Assembly (NCBI RefSeq): GCF_024684275.1
Contig: NZ_JAIKXF010000047.1
Span: 1 to 49,743 of the forward strand
DNA from: Ruminococcus sp.
Lineage (GTDB): Bacteria; Bacillota_A; Clostridia; Oscillospirales; Ruminococcaceae
Direction: 5' to 3'
DNA: 49,743 bases
A program made the translations under genes and the position numbers. Numbering within the stretch: position 1 is the first letter of the stretch; each line of letters starts with the position of its first letter. The notes beneath the pieces are model-generated. The model was given only the letters and a program-made list of their open reading frames with translations, searched no databases and was not told the origin of the DNA. Positions 25,436 to 33,351 of the stretch are shown here, piece by piece.

Positions 25436-26950
25436 TTATTCAGTCTTACTGTCCACTATAAGTGCAGGTATATTGTATCTGCCGAAGTCTCCGCGCTGAT
25501 AGAGTTTTTCCTTATGCTCATTTATCTCCTCGGCAGTTGCCTCTCCCTCGTCAAGAGCTACAAGGAGTGCATCATCTGACATTTCGAGTATGGCGTCTAT
25601 GTCAAGCTCGTCAAGATATCCGGATTTGAACATCTCGATATTGTATCTTGCTATAATAGCCTCGGGGCGTGAGAAACAGAGGATCGCAAACATTATAGTA
25701 AACATTATTGAAAAATGCTTTGCAAACTGCATATCAAATTTAAACTGCTTGATTATGACCATTACAAAGGTTATCGCAAGAAGCACCATAAACCAGCTTG
25801 TGTAAACTCTCAGATTTGTGAGACCATAGTTGTCAATATACATCACCATTTTGCTCATGGCTGTGGATATGAGTATTATTGTGAATACGCTGATGATAAT
25901 GCTGTAGAATTTGAGCGCTTTTGTCTTTTCTCTGCCTGCTTTCTTTGAAAACAGACTCATAAAGCAAATTACTCCGAGATTAATGAGAGCTACTGCAAAA
26001 AGCTCAAAGAAGCCCTTCCTTGCATAGTCGGCATAGGTATAGCCATCAGGCAAATTTCCTGCGAAGGCTGAAAGAAAATAGCTTGCCTGTGAGATGAAAA
26101 ACAGCACATAGAGTATGCATATGGGAGTTACCGCTGTGTACACGATGAGGTTGCTTACAAAGCGCATATTGAAAAGGCTCTGCTTGCAGCGGTTTTCGTC
26201 AAGTGGAGTTACTCCGCTGCGGTAAGTGTTTGTATAGAACATACTAAAAAGATACAGTGAACAGGGGATAGCTAAGCCGAGCTGTAATATAATGTTCCAG
26301 AGCTCCTCGCGGAATATCCTGTCAAATATCTTCGTGAGCATACGCTCCATGCCGTCATCTGCGGACATGAGCAGAGCTGCTACGACAGCTGTCAGCGGCA
26401 CTGTTATAAGAAGTCCTATAATGATGTATTTTACATTTGCGCCAGCCTTTGATTTTGAGACAGAGTCAGAGGTTATAGTTGCCTGCTTTTCAAAATTAGA
26501 GAAAGGATACTCAAATATCGCCTTGCACAGTGCGAAGGGCAGAAAGCGCTCGACGTTCTTGTTATCCGCACCTACGGAGTATATAAGGTAAGCTCCTGCG
26601 CCGAAAAGGAACAGTGCATCAAGAGTCTTGATAAAGTTATTTGCGGTTATTGAGAATACTATAGTGAACGCATACAGCACTCCTGTAAGGACCTTATTAA
26701 AGAGTGAGAAGCTGCATTCCTTTTTTCTCAGATAGATTATTGCCGCGGTAATAATAGCGATGTAAAGCCCTGTTGTAATAAAGCCCATTGCATGGAACAC
26801 AACGTATCTCATAAAGCAGAAAGCCGCTATAAATACAAATACCGAAAGAATGACCTCTGCCTTTGAATATACAGGCTTTTCCTTGATCTTTTCTGTTACA
26901 GGCTGAGGAATGTACTGAGCCTGCGGTCCGTTATAGATGTTGTTATTCAT
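25436..26950 (-). CDS. polytopic membrane protein, DUF4173/DUF4153-like
   Basis: A 504-residue membrane protein with about 11-12 hydrophobic segments. After a 30-residue polar N-terminus, membrane segments begin at residue ~33 (EVILSVFVFIAAFCFMRYVV). It contains the long hydrophilic loop and the YRSGVTPLDENRCKQ/RFVSNLIVYTAVTPICILY region seen in DUF4173/DUF4153 proteins of Firmicutes. Function is unknown for the family. GGAGG lies 9 bases before the start. It overlaps the upstream 124-residue gene by 8 bases, so the two are translationally coupled. It ends the small operon beginning with the DUF2975-like protein and XRE regulator, or a promoter of its own; no transcript break is visible. Confidence 0.8.
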   Translation of the reverse strand: MNNNIYNGPQAQYIPQPVTEKIKEKPVYSKAEVILSVFVFIAAFCFMRYVVFHAMGFITTGLYIAIITAAIIYLRKKECSFSLFNKVLTGVLYAFTIVFSITANNFIKTLDALFLFGAGAYLIYSVGADNKNVERFLPFALCKAIFEYPFSNFEKQATITSDSVSKSKAGANVKYIIIGLLITVPLTAVVAALLMSADDGMERMLTKIFDRIFREELWNIILQLGLAIPCSLYLFSMFYTNTYRSGVTPLDENRCKQSLFNMRFVSNLIVYTAVTPICILYVLFFISQASYFLSAFAGNLPDGYTYADYARKGFFELFAVALINLGVICFMSLFSKKAGREKTKALKFYSIIISVFTIILISTAMSKMVMYIDNYGLTNLRVYTSWFMVLLAITFVMVIIKQFKFDMQFAKHFSIMFTIMFAILCFSRPEAIIARYNIEMFKSGYLDELDIDAILEMSDDALLVALDEGEATAEEINEHKEKLYQRGDFGRYNIPALIVDSKTE

Positions 26951-27317
26951 TGTTATGTCCTCCTTCTTTTTTATCCTTGTCTTTGCCGCAGAAATACACC
27001 ACAGCAGCCATTATCAGCAGAAACGGCACATATAATAATACTATCATGAAAGCTCCTGCGACTAAAAACGAATTGCCGTCGGAAAAATTAATATCAGAGC
27101 TGTAGATCATCGTCACTAATATCGCCTGTAGCACAGCCGCTATCGAAAACGGGATATAAGGCCTTGCGTCCTTTTTTACTGTGATTGTCAGCGAAGCTGC
27201 CAGATAGCATATAAATACCATTGCCGCATAGACTCCAAAAACAAAGCCGAATGGTATAAAAAGCAGAGCAAGGGCTGCTGCAAGCCATATCAATGTTCTT
27301 TTCCAGCTTACCTTCAT
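26943..27317 (-). CDS. small membrane protein, hypothetical
   Basis: A 124-residue protein with four predicted membrane segments (about 8-25, 27-45, 55-72 and 85-108) and a basic, acidic C-terminal tail (GKDKDKKEGGHNNE). I recognise no family. GGAGT lies 7 bases before the start. It overlaps the DUF4173-like gene and follows the 98-residue membrane gene by one base, so the three form one translational unit. Confidence 0.75.
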   Translation of the reverse strand: MKVSWKRTLIWLAAALALLFIPFGFVFGVYAAMVFICYLAASLTITVKKDARPYIPFSIAAVLQAILVTMIYSSDINFSDGNSFLVAGAFMIVLLYVPFLLIMAAVVYFCGKDKDKKEGGHNNE

Positions 27318-27318
27318 A

Positions 27319-27615
27319 TCATACTCCTGCTATGAGAAAATAGTCGATACCGTAAAGTATAAGTCCGACCTGCGCTATCCTGTATACCGCCATTATTATC
27401 TCCACAGATCTTGGCGTAGGCTCGTCCTTGCAGTAAAGCCGTTTAAAGCCTATTGGAAGTATTGCTGTAACAAATGCTATAACTCCTGCGATATTTAGCC
27501 ATTCGCTGCCCCCTGCACAGAGCACGGAGCATATGAGAAAATTGAACACACACAGTGCAATATCTATGCCGTATGTGTACTTCAGTTCACGCTTGATAAC
27601 CTCATTCTTTTTCAT
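27319..27615 (-). CDS. small membrane protein, hypothetical
   Basis: A 98-residue protein with three or four hydrophobic segments after a basic N-terminus (MKKNEVIKRELKYTYG). The start is set by GGTGGTG upstream; a longer reading by 19 residues has no ribosome site. I recognise no family. It is followed by the 124-residue membrane gene with no gap. Probably part of one membrane complex with its two downstream neighbours. Confidence 0.7.
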   Translation of the reverse strand: MKKNEVIKRELKYTYGIDIALCVFNFLICSVLCAGGSEWLNIAGVIAFVTAILPIGFKRLYCKDEPTPRSVEIIMAVYRIAQVGLILYGIDYFLIAGV

Positions 27616-27724
27616 AACAGCACCACCTTTATTTATTAAAAATATATGCATAATAGGCATTATATTTACCACGGTACGGCAGAAGCTCTTTCTGCTTCCC
27701 CATATCCGTTATTTCCGGCTTTGC

Positions 27725-27931
27725 TTACTCTCGCTTGTATTCCAGTATATCTCCGGGCTGACAGTCAAGCTCGTCGCATATTCTCTCCAGTGTCGAGAAG
27801 CGCACTGCCTTTGCCTTGCCTGTTTTCAATATTGAAAGATTCGCGGTTGTGATACCCACCTTTTCCGCAAGGTCCTGAGAGGATATCTTTCGCTTTGCCA
27901 TCATTACATCAAGATTTACTACGATCGGCAT
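27725..27931 (-). CDS. XRE-family transcriptional regulator, YozG-like
   Basis: A 68-residue Cro/CI-type helix-turn-helix protein with the usual pattern (KRKISSQDLAEKVGITTANLSILKTGKAKAVRFSTLERICDELDCQPGDILEY). The start MPIVVNL has GGAGGT 7 bases upstream; the GTG three codons earlier overlaps that site. It lies 14 bases after the DUF2975-like gene, the standard pairing in Firmicutes, where the two are thought to act as a small regulatory or stress unit. It probably controls its own operon. The 110 bases after it, before the next gene, hold no obvious terminator. Confidence 0.88.
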   Translation of the reverse strand: MPIVVNLDVMMAKRKISSQDLAEKVGITTANLSILKTGKAKAVRFSTLERICDELDCQPGDILEYKRE

Positions 27932-27945
27932 GAAAAACACCTCCG

Positions 27946-28413
27946 TTATATGGTAAAGTCGTTTTCCGACTTTATTTCTACTGCCTTTTCAAATACATTC
28001 TTTAGAACTCTCATTATAAGTCCGAACATCACTGCACACATACCAAAAAAGGCGAATATTGAGCTCCAGAGCCCGAACACCATGAGGGCTGCTCCCACGC
28101 CCATACAGATCCATGAGATCCACCTGAGACAGGCTGTGTTCTGTTCGACGAAAACCTCGTCCCTGCTGATATTCCTGAGAAGCACATGAAGCTTCCACAG
28201 TGCTGCAAGTGCCAGTATATCGCATATATACAGTGTCACGCACATAGGTACGAACATTGTATCCCTTGATAAAATACTCTCTGCTTCGGAAGCCATTTCG
28301 TATACGTACCAGTCAGACATAGTAGGGATAAAGAACGCTATGAAAACAGCTGCAAAGGCTGCTGTAACAGTCAGTATCCGCGATAAAAAAAGTGATTTAT
28401 CCTTGTTCCACAT
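27946..28413 (-). CDS. DUF2975-type membrane protein
   Basis: A 155-residue protein with four membrane segments (about 10-30, 50-75, 95-115 and 120-140), matching the DUF2975 layout, including a charged loop with SRDEVFVEQNTACLRWISWICMG between segments 2 and 3. The start MWNKDKSL has GGGAG 9 bases upstream. It is followed directly by an XRE regulator, as usual for the family; the family's role is unknown. A consensus promoter lies about 35 bases upstream. Confidence 0.82.
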   Translation of the reverse strand: MWNKDKSLFLSRILTVTAAFAAVFIAFFIPTMSDWYVYEMASEAESILSRDTMFVPMCVTLYICDILALAALWKLHVLLRNISRDEVFVEQNTACLRWISWICMGVGAALMVFGLWSSIFAFFGMCAVMFGLIMRVLKNVFEKAVEIKSENDFTI

Positions 28414-28452
28414 AAATACGCTCTCCCTTTTCTGTTTTCTTACTGTGACTAT

Positions 28453-28481
28453 AGTATAACACACAAAATATCATTTGTCAA
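28453..28481 (-). promoter_or_regulatory. sigma-A promoter of the DUF2975/XRE operon
   Basis: On the minus strand TTGACA (28476-28481), 17-base spacer, TATACT (28453-28458). Confidence 0.85.
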
Positions 28482-28528
28482 TAGAAAATTATCGTTTTTC
28501 AATAATTTTTTTCTGTTTCTCATGGAAC

Positions 28529-28557
28529 TTGTATTTTTTTCAAAAAAATGCTAAAAT
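28529..28557 (+). promoter_or_regulatory. promoter of the first ECF sigma operon
   Basis: TTGTAT (28529-28534), 17-base spacer, TAAAAT (28552-28557). A GGAACTT just upstream of and overlapping the -35 box (28525-28531), with TGTC at 28562-28565, could also be read as an ECF-type promoter giving autoregulation. Confidence 0.55.
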
Positions 28558-28626
28558 ATTATGTCTGATTCTTTATATTACTTTCGTCTATATTAGTGAA
28601 TGCATTCAACAAAGGAGGATTTCCTG

Positions 28627-29205
28627 ATGACAGACAATGAGCTGCGCTTACTAATGGCAGACTCTGTTCAGAAATGCCACAGGGCGGTCTTTGATAAATA
28701 CTGCAACTACGTCTACACTATCTCATTAAGCGTCCTTAAAAGCTGCGGAAACCGCGAGGACGTTGAAGAATGTGTAAGTGACGTATTTATGAAGATATAC
28801 AAGCACCTTGATAATAATACGGACTTTTCCGACAATATCAAAGGATTTATAGGAGCTGTTGCGCGAAATACGGCTATCGACGCTTTCCGCAGGATAAGCA
28901 CCCGAAACAGCCGGACAGCTTATGTTGATGAAAATACTATCAATGATCTCAAAAGCAGCGATGATATTACCGAAAACACCGAACGCAAGGAGCAGTCCAG
29001 AATTATTCTCGACAAGATAAAAGAGCTTGGCGATCCCGATTCTACTATTATCATTCAGCAGTATTACTACAACCGCACCGCAAAAGAAATAGCAAAAAGC
29101 ATCTCTATGTCAGCGGCAGCCGTGCAGAAACGCAGCAGCCGTGCAAAGCAAAAGCTCCGCATTTTGCTCACAGAAGCAGGTATCACAAAGGAGGGCTTGA
29201 TATGA
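28627..29205 (+). CDS. ECF RNA polymerase sigma factor (pair 1)
   Basis: A 192-residue sigma-70-family ECF protein. Region 2 is at about 15-90 (DVEECVSDVFMKIYKHLDN; IGAVARNTAIDAFRR) and region 4 at about 130-185 (YYNRTAKEIAKSISMSAAAVQKRSSRAKQKLR). The start MTDNELR has GGAGG 8 bases upstream. The stop codon overlaps the start of the next gene by four bases, the coupling typical of a sigma with its anti-sigma. It should direct transcription in response to an envelope signal released by that partner; the targets are unknown. Confidence 0.92.
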   Translation: MTDNELRLLMADSVQKCHRAVFDKYCNYVYTISLSVLKSCGNREDVEECVSDVFMKIYKHLDNNTDFSDNIKGFIGAVARNTAIDAFRRISTRNSRTAYVDENTINDLKSSDDITENTERKEQSRIILDKIKELGDPDSTIIIQQYYYNRTAKEIAKSISMSAAAVQKRSSRAKQKLRILLTEAGITKEGLI

Positions 29206-31127
29206 AAGACAATGATCTTTTCATTAATATCGATGACGAAACTATCGACGAGCTCGCTCAGGATTTCCCCGTACTCACTGATGAAGAAAAGGAGAGAATG
29301 TATGCCATGAGCGAGAGAAAGTACAATATAACAGACAGCACAAATACAGATTTCAATACAGAAACAGAGGTAAGCGGCGTTGAAAGATACAAGCGCCCGA
29401 AGTGGAGGACTGCTTCCATTGCGGCTTCACTGGCGCTCCTTATAGGCGCAGGAAGCTTCGGCGGATATAATATCTCAAAACAGCTTAAAAACGGTGAAAA
29501 TGACGTTCCTGACATTCCTGCAACTTCCTCTGAGGATATATCAAACGCTGTTACAGAAATCAGCGAGGATCCCCGTACTGAAGAATACCGTCAGACCGCA
29601 GAGAGTCTCCTTGAGGAATATGAGGACTTCCTTGAGCCTTTCGACTACGACATCATGCCTAAGTATCCCGATGAAGATATGAACGATGAAGAGCTTGGTA
29701 AGATGTCCGAGGAAGAATATGACGCTTATTTAGATAAAATATATGAAGAGCGCCAAAGAATAGACGAAGAAGCTGGTCAGTCATTTGATTACCTCTATTA
29801 TGAGCTCGGTAATGGCGATCCCCTCGATTACCCGAATTATACTTTTCTTGGTCGCTGGGAATATCAGCACTACGAAATAGGAATGAAATTCAGCAATACC
29901 GATGAGGTAATGGATAAGGCTCTTTCCTTTATGTCACAGAGCCTTATCGACAAGCAGTTCCCCGATCTTATAGGCGAGGAGCTTACAAACTATGAGTCTA
30001 ACCGCACATACAGACAGGATATTGAGCAGTGCCCTGATTTCGGTACTTACGCCATGTATAACGGAAAGCTCTACTGTTCTTCATTAGGTTGTGACAATGA
30101 AGGCAATGATCACATCAATTCCACCTATAAATTCTATAAATACAAGAACGAGCCTGCGGAGATATACGACATCACCGATGATTCATTCACTGCTGTCGTA
30201 AAGTACGAATTCACCAATATTCCTAACAAGTACGATATGTCCATGAAGGTGGTAAACAGAGACGGCAAATGGATTATTGACGATTTAGAGCCCACAGGTC
30301 CCGAACTTGACCAGCAGAAGCTTGATATTGTAGACAAGATGATGAACAGCGTTGACCTTTATGACAAGATAAGCGCAAAATATGCAATTTTCTATAAAGT
30401 TCCCGATGATTCTCCTGCTGAAGTAAAAGACTATTCTGCACATTTCAATGTTATCTATGCAGATAACAGAGCCGCAAGATCATACAGCTATGGATATTAC
30501 GGCGACAGATACAACGGCAGTGATGACATTACAAGCATGACTGAATATGCTAAAAAGAATATTGATCCCGAACATGAAAAAGAAAGCGAAGACTACTGTG
30601 ACGGCGAAAAACTCTATTCCTGGTATAATCCAGAGGATCTTGACGGAGATGAATCCAACGGAAAAGAATATGAATGGTCTCACTGGAATAATTACTTTTA
30701 TCGTGACAGTGACGCCGATAAATACAAAGGCTTTGAAGCGATCAGATTAAATTCCGGACATGAGTCCTTCTATGATTCTCACATGATTAAGAATACTCTT
30801 TGCCCTGACGGAGAAGGATTAGTAATCAATTACCTCTATGATTTCAGTACATGGAATATCACAGGCGAGATAAACTTTGAGGGCAGAGACTGCTATATTA
30901 TTGAAGGCAAGCGTCCCGAAAAGGATTATGATGAATATGAAAGAGATAAGTATCTGCTCTACATCGACAAGGAAACAGGAATACCAATGTTAGATATTTC
31001 GTACCTTGAAAACGGAGATATAAATGAGGTTGAAATGTACTTCGATGTAAAGTTCAATGACAAGGCAGAACCTGTTCCCGAACAGGATATGAGCTGGTTC
31101 GACACCAGCTTGGAAAACTATAAATAA
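29202..31127 (+). CDS. membrane-anchored anti-sigma-like protein with large outer domain (pair 1)
   Basis: A 641-residue protein overlapping the sigma gene by ATGA. The first ~65 residues are cytoplasmic (INIDDETIDELAQDFPVLTDEEKERMYAMSERK), a helical anti-sigma segment without the zinc motif. One membrane segment lies at about 70-90. About 550 acidic, tyrosine-rich residues follow outside. The last ~150 (REINFEGRDCYIIEG, YLLYIDKETGIPMLDISYLENG) look like a LolA/RseB-type lipid-binding fold, the kind of module used to sense envelope damage. Known ECF anti-sigma proteins are usually 100-300 residues, so this is unusually large. Regulated proteolysis is expected but not shown. Confidence 0.78.
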   Translation: MKDNDLFINIDDETIDELAQDFPVLTDEEKERMYAMSERKYNITDSTNTDFNTETEVSGVERYKRPKWRTASIAASLALLIGAGSFGGYNISKQLKNGENDVPDIPATSSEDISNAVTEISEDPRTEEYRQTAESLLEEYEDFLEPFDYDIMPKYPDEDMNDEELGKMSEEEYDAYLDKIYEERQRIDEEAGQSFDYLYYELGNGDPLDYPNYTFLGRWEYQHYEIGMKFSNTDEVMDKALSFMSQSLIDKQFPDLIGEELTNYESNRTYRQDIEQCPDFGTYAMYNGKLYCSSLGCDNEGNDHINSTYKFYKYKNEPAEIYDITDDSFTAVVKYEFTNIPNKYDMSMKVVNRDGKWIIDDLEPTGPELDQQKLDIVDKMMNSVDLYDKISAKYAIFYKVPDDSPAEVKDYSAHFNVIYADNRAARSYSYGYYGDRYNGSDDITSMTEYAKKNIDPEHEKESEDYCDGEKLYSWYNPEDLDGDESNGKEYEWSHWNNYFYRDSDADKYKGFEAIRLNSGHESFYDSHMIKNTLCPDGEGLVINYLYDFSTWNITGEINFEGRDCYIIEGKRPEKDYDEYERDKYLLYIDKETGIPMLDISYLENGDINEVEMYFDVKFNDKAEPVPEQDMSWFDTSLENYK

Positions 31128-31131
31128 CAGG

Positions 31132-31160
31132 AAAAGCTCCCGAATTATCGGGAGCTTTTT
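31132..31160 (+). terminator. terminator of the first sigma/anti-sigma operon
   Basis: A 12-bp stem AAAAGCTCCCGA / TCGGGAGCTTTT with a 4-base loop. It serves both the plus-strand operon and the minus-strand GH5 gene ending at 31164. Confidence 0.92.
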
Positions 31161-31163
31161 GCT

Positions 31164-32354
31164 TTATACTGTGTATCTGTGTATCAGCGCTTCACGCCCT
31201 GACATGGGGTCCTTGTTCTTTACGCCGCAGACAATAGCCTCTATAAGCTCGGGCTGAGTCTGTGTAAGGGTCCTGCGGTCAAAAAGTCCGAAGCCGTGCT
31301 TGCCGTTGTAGCCGTTATCCCAGTAAACTGGCGTTATGCCGTTCTGCGCCGCTGTACCTGCCACAAAGCCGTCGTAGTAGGCGCGGTTCTCGGCTATCCT
31401 GTCGGGAAACTCATTGTGGGTTCTGTCTATACAGCCGAATTCACCCATAACTACAGGTATGCCCTTGTCGATGTATTTTCTCTTGAGCATAGAGAACTGA
31501 GACTTGATGTGTTCCTCATCGCCCCAATCTGCCATATTGCAGGGATCGGCGTGACTGAGCTCTATTATCTCATGTCCCTTTTCGCCCCATAGGTATACCT
31601 TTTTCTTGTCATCACCGCAGTATTCCCACGGGTCATAGCAGTGAACGGACAGTATGAGCCTGTTCTCGTTTGCAGTATTCAGGTCATCGTCGGGAAGCCT
31701 GAATCCATAGCCTCCGCAGGTGTAGCTTATATCAGTGTTCCAGCCTGCCACCAGCAGCCAGCGGTGAGTATTATTGCCGCCTGTACTGCGGACAGTATCC
31801 ACGAATATCTGCGCGTAGTCATTGATATTCTCATAGTATTCGGGTACCGGCTCGTGGTATACTCCGTCAAAGACCTCATTCATGTTCTCAAAAATAAGGT
31901 GCTCGTCGTAACCGGCAAAACGCTCGGCTATCTGCCGCCATACCGCCGCATATTTTTCCTTGATGAAGCTCTGGTCTTTTCCGTCACAGAGAAGCCAGCT
32001 GCCGTCGATCGTATGGTATCCGTCGCCGTGGATATTGATAATAACAAATAGTCCCCTGTTGTAGCAGTAATCCACTACCTCGACAATACGCTCAAGCCAG
32101 TCTGTGTCTATTTTGAAGCCGTTGCTGTCGTCTATTTTGTTAAGATAGGAAATGGGTATTCTCACCGTGCCGAATCCAGCGTCCGCAACAGCGTTGACCA
32201 TTTCCTGAGAAGCCTTTGGATTTCCCCATACAGTCTCATCGGGCACACCGTCAAAGTTTGCCTCAAGAGTGTTCCCGTAATTCCAGCCGGCTCCCATTTT
32301 TTCAGCAATATCCGCAGCTGAGACCTTGTAATCCCCATAGTCATTCTTTCTCAT
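31164..32354 (-). CDS. cytoplasmic GH5 endoglucanase-like glycoside hydrolase
   Basis: A 396-residue GH5 (beta/alpha)8 enzyme. The acid/base is Glu160 in ENMNEVF and the nucleophile is Glu305 in VVMGEFG; WNYGNTLEA at 24-32, VRIPISY and INIHGDGYH are further GH5 landmarks, close to subfamily 4. It has no signal peptide, dockerin or carbohydrate-binding module, so it is likely intracellular, acting on imported beta-glucan or xyloglucan oligosaccharides. GGAGGAG lies 8 bases before the start. It has its own promoter with an operator-like inverted repeat at the -35 box. It is not next to the arabinoxylan locus, so regulation may be separate. Confidence 0.9.
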   Translation of the reverse strand: MRKNDYGDYKVSAADIAEKMGAGWNYGNTLEANFDGVPDETVWGNPKASQEMVNAVADAGFGTVRIPISYLNKIDDSNGFKIDTDWLERIVEVVDYCYNRGLFVIINIHGDGYHTIDGSWLLCDGKDQSFIKEKYAAVWRQIAERFAGYDEHLIFENMNEVFDGVYHEPVPEYYENINDYAQIFVDTVRSTGGNNTHRWLLVAGWNTDISYTCGGYGFRLPDDDLNTANENRLILSVHCYDPWEYCGDDKKKVYLWGEKGHEIIELSHADPCNMADWGDEEHIKSQFSMLKRKYIDKGIPVVMGEFGCIDRTHNEFPDRIAENRAYYDGFVAGTAAQNGITPVYWDNGYNGKHGFGLFDRRTLTQTQPELIEAIVCGVKNKDPMSGREALIHRYTV

Positions 32355-32386
32355 ATATAGGTCTCCTCCACTATTTTGTTATGATA

Positions 32387-32423
32387 ATTATATCATATGA
32401 GATAGTCCCATTTCAACTGAAAT
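32387..32423 (-). promoter_or_regulatory. promoter and operator candidate of the GH5 gene
   Basis: On the minus strand TTGAAA (32411-32416), 18-base spacer, TATAAT (32387-32392). The inverted repeat ATTTCA-ac-TGAAAT (32410-32423) overlaps the -35 box. Confidence 0.6.
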
Positions 32424-32479
32424 AGGCACAAATGAGATTATATGCAATAAAAAAGCGGCTTTTTTTCACCATAGCCAAA

Positions 32480-32500
32480 ACGGGTACATTATGTACCCGT
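32480..32500 (-). terminator. terminator of exodeoxyribonuclease III gene
   Basis: ACGGGTACAT / ATGTACCCGT stem with a very short loop, then TTTT on the minus strand, just after the stop codon. Confidence 0.8.
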
Positions 32501-32504
32501 CTAT

Positions 32505-33251
32505 TTATTCTATGGTAAGCATTACAGGACAGTGATCGCTGCCCATGATGTCGGTAAGTATCTCGGAATCCTTAACTCGCTCCATAAACCTATCAGACAC
32601 CACGAAATAATCTATACGCCAGCCTGCGTTCTTCTCACGGGCTTTAAAGCGGTATGACCACCATGAATATGTTACTGTATCGGAATAGAGCTTTCTGAAT
32701 GTATCAGTGAAGCCTGCACCTAAAAGCTCCGTGAACTTGCCGCGCTCCTCGTCGGAGAAGCCTGCATTGCCGCGGTTGGTCTTGGGATTTTTCAGGTCTA
32801 TCTCGTTGTGGGCAACATTCAGGTCGCCGCAGTATACAACAGGCTTCTTCTTGTCAAGGTCAGAGAGATAAGCTCTCATGTCGTCCTCAAATTCCATGCG
32901 GTAGTCGATACGCTTGAGACCGTCCTGAGCATTTGGCACATAGCAGCACACGAAGTAAAAATCCTCGTACTCGCAGGTGATGACACGCCCCTCGTCAAGG
33001 TGAGTGCCGTTGATACCATAGGTCACGCTTATGGGCTCAGTCTTGCTGAAAACGGCAGTTCCCGAGTAGCCCTTCTTTATAGCGCTGTGAAAATATATGT
33101 GGTAGCCCTCGGGGTTGAAGTCCGCCTGATCGGGCTGCATTTTTGTTTCCTGTAAGCAGAATATATCAGCATCCACAGCCTTGAAGAAGTCCTCAAAGCC
33201 CTTTTGCAGACAAGCACGAAAGCCGTTTACGTTCCATGATATGAGCTTCAT
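32505..33251 (-). CDS. xth: exodeoxyribonuclease III / AP endonuclease
   Basis: A 248-residue member of the ExoIII/APE1 family of the length expected for bacterial ExoA. The conserved motifs are present: LISWNVNGFRA at the start, IFCLQETKMQ, GYSGTAVFSK, YCGDLNVAHNEIDL, the AGFTDTFRKL...YSWWSYRF region, WRIDYFVVSD and GSDHCPVML with the catalytic His. It would incise DNA at abasic sites and trim 3' ends during base-excision repair. GGAGGT precedes the start. It lies after the terminator of the second anti-sigma gene in the same direction, so it has its own promoter or relies on readthrough; none was clear. Confidence 0.95.
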   Translation of the reverse strand: MKLISWNVNGFRACLQKGFEDFFKAVDADIFCLQETKMQPDQADFNPEGYHIYFHSAIKKGYSGTAVFSKTEPISVTYGINGTHLDEGRVITCEYEDFYFVCCYVPNAQDGLKRIDYRMEFEDDMRAYLSDLDKKKPVVYCGDLNVAHNEIDLKNPKTNRGNAGFSDEERGKFTELLGAGFTDTFRKLYSDTVTYSWWSYRFKAREKNAGWRIDYFVVSDRFMERVKDSEILTDIMGSDHCPVMLTIE

Positions 33252-33272
33252 TGTTATACCTCCGAAAAAACT

Positions 33273-33299
33273 TCTCCGCAGCCATACCGACTGCGGAGA
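33273..33299 (-). terminator. terminator of the second sigma/anti-sigma operon
   Basis: TCTCCGCAG / CTGCGGAGA 9-bp stem with a 9-base loop and a T-run on the minus strand. Confidence 0.85.
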
Positions 33300-33351
33300 C
33301 TTTCTCTAATTATAGCATATCATAATAAAAAATGCAACTTTCAAATGTTCT

